Source of the DNA: Bacteroidota bacterium
GTDB taxonomy: Bacteria > Bacteroidota > Bacteroidia > B-17B0 > Aurantibacillaceae
Length of the DNA: 44,144 nucleotides
NCBI GenBank assembly: GCA_013816615.1
Contig: JACDED010000023.1
Span: 1-44,144, forward strand
Direction: 5' to 3'
The translations under genes were made by a program, and so were the position numbers. Numbering within the stretch: the first letter of the stretch is position 1; each line of letters opens with the position of its first letter. Below are positions 26,554 through 33,468 of the stretch, piece by piece. Under the pieces are notes generated by a model. The model was given only the letters and a program-made list of their open reading frames with translations, did no database searches and was not told where the DNA came from.

Positions 26554-26959
26554 ACGCCAGGTTTTTTATTAGTTTTTTGAGTATTAAGAAAATTAGTGCG
26601 GCCTGCATTTTTGTAAGCATACATACTCTGAGAACGAGAGATTTTATATGTATGATTAGTATTTTGCATTTTTTGTGTTTTTGGTTCTTACAAGTTACGC
26701 TCTAAATTTTCCTTTAATTTTTTTATTTTTTCTATTCTATTAACAGCACTTTGTTTATTGACTGCTGTTGTTTTTAATTTGTTTATAAATCCATTAGCTT
26801 TTTGTTTTTAAAGGCTAACTTTTTCAAAATCAGTAATTTTTCAAATCAAACCCGTACTTTTTTTAGTTTTTGAAGCTAAAATCCCCATCCGGAATGCTCA
26901 TTCCGACTATTACAAAGTTACTACGGTTTAATTGGATATTTTACCTTATTAATGTTAAA
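26554..26959. promoter_or_regulatory. nrdA leader region with two inverted repeats
   Basis: No gene is seen. It holds an 8-bp inverted repeat, CATACATA (26618-26625) and TATGTATG (26647-26654), 65-100 bp before the nrdA start, and a tight hairpin CGGAATG-CT-CATTCCG at 26890-26905, 55 bp behind the nrdB stop. Neither matches the NrdR box as I know it. The first could be an operator; the second lacks a T-tract. Confidence 0.4.
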
Positions 26960-27931
26960 CTAGAAGTCCTCATCCAGGTTAAAATGGTTGTTCTCCTCCT
27001 TATTATTCATAACACCGGCTTTTTGGTATTCAGCCACGCGTTTTTCAAAGAAGTTGGTTTTACCCTGTAACGAGATCATCTCCATAAAATCAAATGGGTT
27101 GGATGCGTTATAGAATTTAGAACAGCCTAAGGAAACTAATAAACGATCGGCACAGAATTCAATGTATTGACACATTAAATCTGAGTTCATGCCTATTAGT
27201 TTTACAGGAATTGCGTCCACAACAAATTTTTTCTCGATCATCACAGCATCTGCAATGATTTGAGTTACTTGTTCTTTTGGCAATTGGTTTTTTACGTGAT
27301 GCGTGTAGATCATACATGCAAAATCGCAATGCAAGCCTTCATCGCGGCTGATCAGCTCATTGCTAAAGGTTAAACCCGGCATTAAGCCACGTTTTTTTAA
27401 CCAAAAGATAGAGCAGAAGGAGCCTGAGAAGAAAATACCTTCAACGGCAGCAAAGGCAATTAAACGCTCGGCAAAAGATCCGTTGTTTATCCAACGTAGT
27501 GCCCAATCGGCTTTTTCGCCAACGCAAGGCACAGTATCTACTGCGTGCAATAATTTGTCTTTTTCAACCGGGTCTTTAATATAGGTGTCTATTAATAAAG
27601 AGTAAGTTTCTGAATGGATGTTCTCCATCATGATCTGAAACCCGTAAAAGCAACGGGCTTCAGGGTATTGTACCTCATTAAGGAAGTTAATGGCCAGGTT
27701 TTCGTTAACAATCCCATCACTGGCGGCAAAAAAAGCAAGAACATGCTTAATGAAATGTCTTTCGTTATCGTTTAATTTATTATTCCAGTCCGATGTATCA
27801 GAAGAGAGGTCAATTTCTTCGGCCGTCCAAAAGCTGGCTTCCGATTTTTTGTAATATTCCCAGATATCTTTGTACTTAATAGGGAAAAGTACGAATCTAT
27901 CTTTATTCTCGACTAAAATGGGTTCTGTCAT
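26960..27931 (-). CDS. nrdB: Ribonucleoside-diphosphate reductase, class Ia beta subunit
   Basis: 323 residues, the radical-generating diiron subunit. Metal ligands are visible: Asp72 ([11 protein letters not shown]), Glu103 and His106 in [10 protein letters not shown], then Glu/His in a later [12 protein letters not shown] helix pair. The radical Tyr110 sits at the expected +7 from Glu103, so it is a tyrosyl-radical class Ia or Ib-like enzyme, not the Tyr-less class Ic. The C-terminus ends in the acidic peptide NHFNLDEDF typical of the alpha-subunit docking tail. Pairing with the downstream ATP-cone alpha subunit and the absence of an nrdI gene favour class Ia. Confidence 0.96.
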   Translation of the reverse strand: MTEPILVENKDRFVLFPIKYKDIWEYYKKSEASFWTAEEIDLSSDTSDWNNKLNDNERHFIKHVLAFFAASDGIVNENLAINFLNEVQYPEARCFYGFQIMMENIHSETYSLLIDTYIKDPVEKDKLLHAVDTVPCVGEKADWALRWINNGSFAERLIAFAAVEGIFFSGSFCSIFWLKKRGLMPGLTFSNELISRDEGLHCDFACMIYTHHVKNQLPKEQVTQIIADAVMIEKKFVVDAIPVKLIGMNSDLMCQYIEFCADRLLVSLGCSKFYNASNPFDFMEMISLQGKTNFFEKRVAEYQKAGVMNNKEENNHFNLDEDF

Positions 27932-28103
27932 AACAAATACTAAAATTAAAGGGTTTATATATTAATGTGTTTATTTAAAATTGCCGTGTTACAAACATCA
28001 TCAAAAAAAAGCCCAAAAGGAAAGGAAATGAATTAACACCTTGCCCTAGTTTTTAACAAGTGAATATCTGGCCAAAATGTTGACAACCCTCAATTTGGTT
28101 GAT

Positions 28104-28117
28104 TTACAGTACTGTAA
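28104..28117. promoter_or_regulatory. Perfect 14-bp palindrome between nrdB and the sigma-factor gene
   Basis: TTACAGTACTGTAA is fully symmetrical and lies in the 386-bp divergent gap, 173 bp from nrdB and 200 bp from the sigma gene. It has the size and symmetry of a dimeric-repressor site. Apart from this and the sigma promoter, the gap shows only AT-rich DNA and no gene. Confidence 0.4.
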
Positions 28118-28272
28118 TAAAAACGCAAAAATTTCGAAAATATTATTTGTTCGGATGGAAACTATTTTTAAGCGGAATGCAGTATTTTATACGTTTAAAA
28201 GCCTAAAAGGGGGATGGTGATTGAGTTACGACGCCAAAAAACAGTGATTTTTTCATTAAAAGTAGTGCAAGA

Positions 28273-28298
28273 TGTAACTTTTATTAGTAAATTTCGTA
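28273..28298 (+). promoter_or_regulatory. ECF-type promoter of the sigma/anti-sigma operon
   Basis: TGTAAC (28273-28278) and CGTA (28295-28298) are separated by 16 nt, the AAC/CGT pattern typical of extracytoplasmic-function sigma factors. It lies 20 bp before the sigma gene's ATG, suggesting autoregulation. Confidence 0.45.
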
Positions 28299-28317
28299 AA
28301 ACGAGCAAAACCCCTTC

Positions 28318-28902
28318 ATGTATAACAAAGAAATTATAGTTTCGATCACTAAAAATGATAAAACTGCCATAAAGGAAATGTTTGAAAATTTTTATGGTAA
28401 AATGGCTGCAATAGCCCTTCGTTACTGCAAAAATCAAACACAAGCCAACGAGGCAATTAATTTTGGGTTTAACTCATATATACAAAAACTACAACAAAAC
28501 CGTAATGCTCTTACGGTAGATATAGATAACACTTTTGAACCTGAATTTATTAAAGCCTGCGCCACCTTTGTAAAAGGTATTAGCAGCGAATATTATGTGG
28601 CCAGCACAGTTTACGCCAATGGTTCTTCAACAAAAAATTATGATCTGTTCGAAACCAACGAATTCATCGACTTTAACGCTATTGAAAATGATGTTTTAAT
28701 AAAATCAATGCAACAACTTGTGCCATCGCAACGATTGGTAATTAATTTGCACGTGATAGACGGTTACGCTTTGGAGGAAACCGCAAACATTATTGAAGCC
28801 AGCTTACAAACGGTTAAAAGCAGTCTTGAAAAAGCACGCTATAACCTACAAAAAAATGTAGAAAAGTGTTATAAAACGATGAAAAATGAGCAGCCACTTT
28901 AA
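28318..28902 (+). CDS. ECF-family RNA polymerase sigma factor
   Basis: 194 residues. Region 2 spans about 10-75 (DKTAIKEMFENFYGKMAAIALRYCKNQTQANEAIN) and region 4 about 130-185 (IKSMQQLVPSQRLVINLHVIDGYALEETANIIEASLQTVKSSLEKARYNL). The region 4 helix-turn-helix is well formed. Region 2 is divergent: the usual DxAxDxxQ stretch reads NQTQANEAINFGF. The linker contains an unusually Asn/Tyr-rich insert (ISSEYYVASTVYANGSSTKNYDLF). The next gene, a single-pass membrane protein, overlaps its end by 17 bp, the usual sigma/anti-sigma pairing. No iron-siderophore (FecA-like) gene is near, so the regulon is not predictable. Confidence 0.85.
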   Translation: MYNKEIIVSITKNDKTAIKEMFENFYGKMAAIALRYCKNQTQANEAINFGFNSYIQKLQQNRNALTVDIDNTFEPEFIKACATFVKGISSEYYVASTVYANGSSTKNYDLFETNEFIDFNAIENDVLIKSMQQLVPSQRLVINLHVIDGYALEETANIIEASLQTVKSSLEKARYNLQKNVEKCYKTMKNEQPL

Positions 28903-29563
28903 TTACGAAATAGAAGAACGCAACATGCGCAGCCAGTTAAAAGAACTGGAATTTTCTTATAAAGAAGATGCATGGCTTAATTATGAAGAATACGCTAAAC
29001 AATTTCAAAGCGTAAATAAAACACAACTACTTCCAAATTTTAATTTTGCATTAAATCGTACCGTTATATTACCTGTTGTATTTGGCGGTATTATTATTTT
29101 ATTCTCTTTTCTTTTATTTAATTTCATAAACATAAAAAACACCAACGCAACTGCAAAAACGGATGTAACAGAAATGAAAGCAAGTATGGATGTTGTTGCT
29201 GAAAAACCAAAACCTGAACCTAAAAAAGCAGTAGTTGTACCTGTAAAAAAAGCAGAAACACCAGTTATAAAAGAAACGGCAATACTTACAAATACAGTTG
29301 CAGTTTTACCAAATACAAATACCGGCAACGCTTTAATAGCAAAAACATTACCTGCCGTACAAACAAATACTGCAGCAACGCTTGCCGTTACAAATCCTTC
29401 TACTTCAATAAATACACTTGGTGTTAAAACAGCAACAACGTATACATTCGATCCGAAGAAAAAACGCCGTAAGAAAAACACCGTTGAGGTTTTAGAATCT
29501 ATTGCAACACCTATCAGCCTTCCAACTGTTACGCAGGAAGAAGCGGAACCTGAGTTGAGGTAA
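28886..29563 (+). CDS. Probable single-pass anti-sigma factor
   Basis: 225 residues: a charged cytoplasmic helical N-terminus (1-55; EERNMRSQLKELEFSYKEDAWLNYEEYAKQF), one membrane helix (about 60-81; VILPVVFGGIIILFSFLLFNF), then a low-complexity Ala/Thr/Val/Pro-rich periplasmic part (KPKPEPKKAVVVPVKKAE) ending in basic KKKRRKKNTVEVL. Size, topology and the 17-bp overlap with the sigma gene are what one expects of an anti-sigma, but no HxxxCxxC zinc motif of the ZAS type is present. Homology is therefore not demonstrated; the call rests on context. The reverse-strand frame across this gene is a by-product of its Ala/Val-rich codons. Confidence 0.65.
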   Translation: MSSHFNYEIEERNMRSQLKELEFSYKEDAWLNYEEYAKQFQSVNKTQLLPNFNFALNRTVILPVVFGGIIILFSFLLFNFINIKNTNATAKTDVTEMKASMDVVAEKPKPEPKKAVVVPVKKAETPVIKETAILTNTVAVLPNTNTGNALIAKTLPAVQTNTAATLAVTNPSTSINTLGVKTATTYTFDPKKKRRKKNTVEVLESIATPISLPTVTQEEAEPELR

Positions 29564-29612
29564 ATCTCATCTTCTTGAATAGAGGAAAAATACAAACAAA
29601 TATTGTACATTA

Positions 29613-29866
29613 TTTTTGGGCGCCTTAACGGGCTCTAACACACAAGCTCGCTCAAATACCCATTGGGTATTTACCGTGGGCTTCGCTATCGCTCCGGCTG
29701 GGCGAAAAAACTCGCCCGAGCTAAACCCTCCGCATCCTTGGCGCTAAATTACGCGCTTAGCGCCAGCGACATGAAGGGTTTAGTTCTTTTGCTTCTCACA
29801 AAAATATTCGCGGCAAAAAACCGTAGCGAAGCGGAGCCCGTAATGCCGCGCCCGGGCGCCCAAATT
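29613..29866. repeat. GC-rich element with terminal inverted repeats, copy 3
   Basis: About 254 bp of GC-rich DNA between the anti-sigma and haemoglobin genes. Ends are inverted: TTTGGGCGCC (29615-29624) and GGCGCCCAAA (29855-29864). Inside are nested inverted pairs: CTAAACCCT (29721-29729) with AGGGTTTAG (29775-29783), and GGCGCTAA (29740-29747) with TTAGCGCC (29757-29764). Its left end matches copy 1 (TTTGGGCGCCTTAAC). MITE-like; no transposase gene is seen. It accounts for most of the 372-bp gap, and the open frame inside it is not a gene. Confidence 0.8.
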
Positions 29867-29935
29867 ATTTCTTTCATATCTTTTGCGTCTTAATCATGAG
29901 CTTTACATTTAAGATTTTGTATCTACATTTGTATT

Positions 29936-30292
29936 ATGAATGACATTAAAAGCAGAGAAGATATTACAGTACTCATCAATACTTTTTACACTAATTTATT
30001 ACAGATAGAAGAAATAAAACCTGTTTTTGCAGGTATTGATTTTCCGGCGCATATCCCACACATTGTTTCTTTCTGGAGCTTTGTATTGCTTGATGAAGAA
30101 GGCTACAAAACAAATGTGTTCGATAAACATATTAACCTGCCCATTAAAACGCACATGTTTGATGTTTGGCTGGAGATGTGGATAAATGCTGTTGACAGTT
30201 TATTTAAAGGCGAAAAGGCAGATCTTGCCAAACAACGTGCAACCGTTCTTGCTTTTACTTTTAAAAGTAAATGGGAGCAAATGAAAAAATAA
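29936..30292 (+). CDS. Group III truncated haemoglobin
   Basis: 118 residues, a 2-on-2 globin of the P/III group. Tyr18 in FYTNLL is the distal B10 position, the FW pair (SFWSFVLL) is in helix C-E, the proximal His is in KTHMFDVWL (His73), with the conserved Trp78, and the ending helix AKQRATVLAFTFKSKW fits. Group III lacks the Gly-Gly loops of groups I and II, as here. Proposed roles are peroxide or NO handling and oxygen binding; none is settled. The next gene's longest frame overlaps it by 22 bp, and its more likely start is 29 bp after the stop, so they may be one transcript. Confidence 0.92.
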   Translation: MNDIKSREDITVLINTFYTNLLQIEEIKPVFAGIDFPAHIPHIVSFWSFVLLDEEGYKTNVFDKHINLPIKTHMFDVWLEMWINAVDSLFKGEKADLAKQRATVLAFTFKSKWEQMKK

Positions 30293-30321
30293 AATCACGA
30301 TATTTACGTTTAAGTACAAAT

Positions 30322-32067
30322 ATGGGTTTTGCAATTTTTTCTTCAAAATTAAAACCAAACAAAGCTCTGCTGCAAACGCTGCTTTTGGTTGTTGCGACTT
30401 TTGTGATTTCCTGTTTACCAATTTTTTTAGGATTTCTTTTAAAACACTTTGATCCGGAAGAGTATGGGCTAATAACCGGGCACAAAGAAGATCTTGAGAT
30501 CACTTATAAAGAGATCTTATTTTTTGCTTCAGTAATGATCGCATTTTTTATGTTATCGGTTGCTTTCCGACATGTAAAAAACAAAGCATTAAAAATTACG
30601 CTTATAGCATTTGGTTCCCTGTATTTATTTGCAAGCTGTTTTATTATTCTTGTGGATGTTATTTACTATCTTATTTTTACCTGCCGTATTACCTTCTCTG
30701 CTGTTCAAACTATTCTAAATACTAATTCTGAAGAGGCTACAGGTTTTGTAAAATTATATTACTCACCCGGAAAAATAATTACCATTCTTGTTTTTATTTT
30801 TTTTAATGTACTTGTAATTTTAAAACGCGAAAAGTTCATCACTTTATTTTCAACACGCGCTTTTTTTGGTTTCAGTTTAGTACTTACACTTTTTGGTATT
30901 GCTGATTTTGGACAGGTGGCTTATTCAAAAAGCAATGGACCTCACAACGTGCGTTATTGGGATATTATAATTGGTGAATACAATGAGTATAAAGAATTTA
31001 ACCGAAGACTTATTGCTGAAAAGAACAATCAGAATCTTTCAAAAGAATACGATAGTTTTTATGATAAAGATACATTACAAAAAACATTGGTGCTTGTTGT
31101 ATCCGAATCGTTAAGCAAAAAGCATATGAGCCTGTATGGTTACACACGCTCAACAACTCCTAATTTAGACACCAATAAAAACATCTTTAAATTTAATAAT
31201 TGTGTTACACAATCAGCTTTAACCATTGAAGCAGTTCCCGGAATTTTCTTTAACGGCTACTTCGCTAAAAAAATTAATTTAATTACACTGCTAAATAAAT
31301 TAAATTACGAAACAGCGTGGATCTCTAATCAATCGGGCTGGGGTAAAGGCGACCGCACCATTGTTCTTTTATCACAGCTTTGCAAGAAAAATATTTTTAT
31401 GGATGCCATGGCAGATAACGATAAATCTAATTCAAGCTTGCATTATGATGAAGATGTATTAATTGAATTTGAAAAAACCATAAGCGCGCCTTCAAAAAGA
31501 TCGAAATTTATTGTTTTGCATTTAATGGGTTGTCATTTCGAATATGAAAAACGTTATCCTGCAGGAAGAGATCTTTTCAGATCGAAAGTACCGGTAAAAG
31601 TTGCGGTTAATAATGAACGTACACAAAATATTATTAATTGTTACGATAATGCTATGCGCTATCACGATTCAGTAATAAACGAAATAGTAAAAATATTTTC
31701 AAAGCACAGTTTAAATAAAAACGCCTCACTTGTTTTCTTATCCGATCATGGTGAAGAGTTATACGAAAACCGTAATTACGCAGGTCATGGTTTTCCTCCA
31801 ACAAAAGTTACGGCCGAGATCCCTTATTTTGTAATGCTTACACCTGATTTTAAAAAACAGTATCCTTCAGTTGAATCTATAATCAAGCAACGAAGTAACA
31901 CGGCTTACAGCTCGGCCAATAATTTTTATACGCTTATTCACTTATTAAATATTGGGTCAAAAGAACATGAAAGTAAGATACAAAACAGGGGTTTTTTCAG
32001 TAACAAATATGATAGCACTCTGCCACGTATGGTTATGCAAATGGATTACAATAAGATAGGATCATAA
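30322..32067 (+). CDS. Phosphoethanolamine-transferase-like membrane enzyme (alkaline-phosphatase fold)
   Basis: The frame opens at an ATG overlapping the haemoglobin gene. The second ATG (30322), 29 bp past that gene's stop, is the more natural start. Numbering below uses the long form (598 residues). Four or five membrane helices (about 35-55, 85-100, 110-138, 168-185, 198-215) precede a periplasmic catalytic domain. It has metal-binding Glu279 (VVSESLSKKHMSLYGYTRSTTP), Thr318 (ALTIEAVP) exactly 39 residues later as in the MCR/EptA nucleophile spacing, and Asp492-His493 in FLSDHGEE. It should transfer phosphoethanolamine from phosphatidylethanolamine to lipid A or another glycan. The exact acceptor cannot be read from the sequence. 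Confidence 0.85.
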   Translation: MGFAIFSSKLKPNKALLQTLLLVVATFVISCLPIFLGFLLKHFDPEEYGLITGHKEDLEITYKEILFFASVMIAFFMLSVAFRHVKNKALKITLIAFGSLYLFASCFIILVDVIYYLIFTCRITFSAVQTILNTNSEEATGFVKLYYSPGKIITILVFIFFNVLVILKREKFITLFSTRAFFGFSLVLTLFGIADFGQVAYSKSNGPHNVRYWDIIIGEYNEYKEFNRRLIAEKNNQNLSKEYDSFYDKDTLQKTLVLVVSESLSKKHMSLYGYTRSTTPNLDTNKNIFKFNNCVTQSALTIEAVPGIFFNGYFAKKINLITLLNKLNYETAWISNQSGWGKGDRTIVLLSQLCKKNIFMDAMADNDKSNSSLHYDEDVLIEFEKTISAPSKRSKFIVLHLMGCHFEYEKRYPAGRDLFRSKVPVKVAVNNERTQNIINCYDNAMRYHDSVINEIVKIFSKHSLNKNASLVFLSDHGEELYENRNYAGHGFPPTKVTAEIPYFVMLTPDFKKQYPSVESIIKQRSNTAYSSANNFYTLIHLLNIGSKEHESKIQNRGFFSNKYDSTLPRMVMQMDYNKIGS

Positions 32068-32135
32068 AATAACCAATCGCAATATTTGGAGCCCTCTTTC
32101 ATTATCCTTAATTTTAGGCTCCTAAAAAACGTAAA

Positions 32136-33422
32136 ATGTCGCAAACAATTGATATAGCCGAATTTCAAAACACTTTAGAATATGCTAAAGCATTTGATGC
32201 AAATGATCCACTTAAAAATTACCGTGATAAATTTTTCTTTCCTCAACATAATAACCAGGATGTAGTTTATTTTACAGGAAACTCTTTAGGTTTACAGCCA
32301 AAAACAACGCAAAGTTATTTGCAGCAGGAATTAAATGATTGGGCAAAGTTTGGTGTTGAAGGCCATTTTCTTGCAAAAAATCCATGGCTTTCTTATCACG
32401 AATTGCTTACTGATAAAATGGCAAAATTAGTTGGCGCGTTACCACAAGAAACTGTAATGATGAATCAATTGACAGTAAACGTTCACTTATTAATGGTATC
32501 GTTTTACCAACCAACAAAAACACGTTTTAAAATTTTATGCGAAGCAAAAGCTTTTCCAAGTGATCAATATGCTTTGCAATCGCAGTTAAAATTTCATGGT
32601 TATTCAACTGAAGAGGCACTAATAGAAATTGAACCACGCGAAGGCGAGTATCATATTCGCCATGAAGATATTTATACAGCTATTGAAAAAAATAAAGACT
32701 CTTTAGCTTTAATAATGATTGGTGGTGTAAATTATTTTTCGGGCCAGGTGTTTGATATGAAAGCTATTACAGAGGCTGGTCACAAGGCCGGTGCTATTGT
32801 TAGTTTTGATCTTGCGCATGCTGCCGGAAATTTAAAATTACAGCTTCATGATTGGAACGTTGATTTTGCTGCCTGGTGCAGTTATAAATATTTAAACAGC
32901 GGCCCCGGCTCTGTTGCCGGAGCTTTTGTGCACGAGCGTCATTTAAAAAATGCCGATCTGGATCAGTTTGCAGGTTGGTGGGGTCATGATAAAGAAACCC
33001 GTTTTTTAATGGATAAAAAATTTGTGCCTATGCAAACTGCCGAGCGTTGGCAAATGAGTAATGCACCGGTTTTAAGTATGGCTGCCTGCCGTGCCAGTCT
33101 TGATATTTTTGATGAAGTGGGAATGGATGTCTTGCGCGAAAAAAGCAAAAAACTAACGGCATATCTTGAGTTTGTAGTTGAACAGATCAACAAGAAAAAG
33201 AACAATTGCCTGCAAATTATTACGCCAAAAGAAAACCGCGGTTGCCAGATCTCTATTGTAGCAAACGGTTACGGAAAAGCCTTGTATAATCAATTAATAG
33301 AGGGTGGTGTAATACCTGATTGGCGTGAGCCAAATGTTATTCGTTGTGCCCCCGTACCTCTTTATAACTCGTTTGAAGATGTTTATCGATTTGGGGTCAT
33401 TTTAACGAATTTACTCAAGTAA
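32136..33422 (+). CDS. kynU: Kynureninase
   Basis: 428 residues, a PLP fold-type I enzyme cleaving L-kynurenine or 3-hydroxykynurenine to (hydroxy)anthranilate and alanine. Visible signatures: YFTGNSLGLQPK near the N-terminus, WLSYHELL, the PLP pocket FDLAHAAGN (Asp225, His228), and the cofactor lysine Lys251 in WCSYKYLNSGPGSVAGAF, then WWGHDKETRF and the C-terminal PDWREPNVIRCAPVPLYNS. Length and motif order are normal. In many Bacteroidota it serves tryptophan-to-NAD synthesis together with kynurenine monooxygenase and 3-hydroxyanthranilate dioxygenase; none of these is in the window, so the gene stands alone here. Confidence 0.96.
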   Translation: MSQTIDIAEFQNTLEYAKAFDANDPLKNYRDKFFFPQHNNQDVVYFTGNSLGLQPKTTQSYLQQELNDWAKFGVEGHFLAKNPWLSYHELLTDKMAKLVGALPQETVMMNQLTVNVHLLMVSFYQPTKTRFKILCEAKAFPSDQYALQSQLKFHGYSTEEALIEIEPREGEYHIRHEDIYTAIEKNKDSLALIMIGGVNYFSGQVFDMKAITEAGHKAGAIVSFDLAHAAGNLKLQLHDWNVDFAAWCSYKYLNSGPGSVAGAFVHERHLKNADLDQFAGWWGHDKETRFLMDKKFVPMQTAERWQMSNAPVLSMAACRASLDIFDEVGMDVLREKSKKLTAYLEFVVEQINKKKNNCLQIITPKENRGCQISIVANGYGKALYNQLIEGGVIPDWREPNVIRCAPVPLYNSFEDVYRFGVILTNLLK

Positions 33423-33438
33423 AGAGGATAAAATAAGT

Positions 33439-33446
33439 TATATTTG
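33439..33446 (+). promoter_or_regulatory. -7 element candidate for the second propeller-SpoIIE gene
   Basis: TATATTTG is an exact TAnnTTTG match 22 bp before the ATG. No good TTG -33 partner lies at the usual distance. Confidence 0.35.
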
Positions 33447-33468
33447 ATATCCTAGTTTAAAAGGTAAC

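Noticed and set aside
28195-28443. 82-codon minus-strand frame across the sigma gene start
   Set aside because: Overlaps the sigma promoter and coding start; no recognisable protein pattern.
29005-29610. 201-codon open frame on the minus strand opposite the anti-sigma gene
   Set aside because: It mirrors the Ala/Thr/Val-rich codons of the plus-strand gene, is Val/Phe/Thr-rich with no domain, and starts inside repeat-flanking DNA.
29663-29893. 76-codon frame inside the GC-rich element
   Set aside because: Lies wholly in repeat DNA with internal inverted repeats; the composition explains the absence of stops.
29924-29931. TACATTTG as haemoglobin promoter
   Set aside because: Matches TAnnTTTG but ends 4 bp before the ATG, leaving no leader, and no -33 element is in range.
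32088-32122. GGAGCC/GGCTCC inverted repeat before kynU as terminator or riboswitch
   Set aside because: Only 6-bp arms with a 23-nt AT-rich loop and no T-run; too weak to call.
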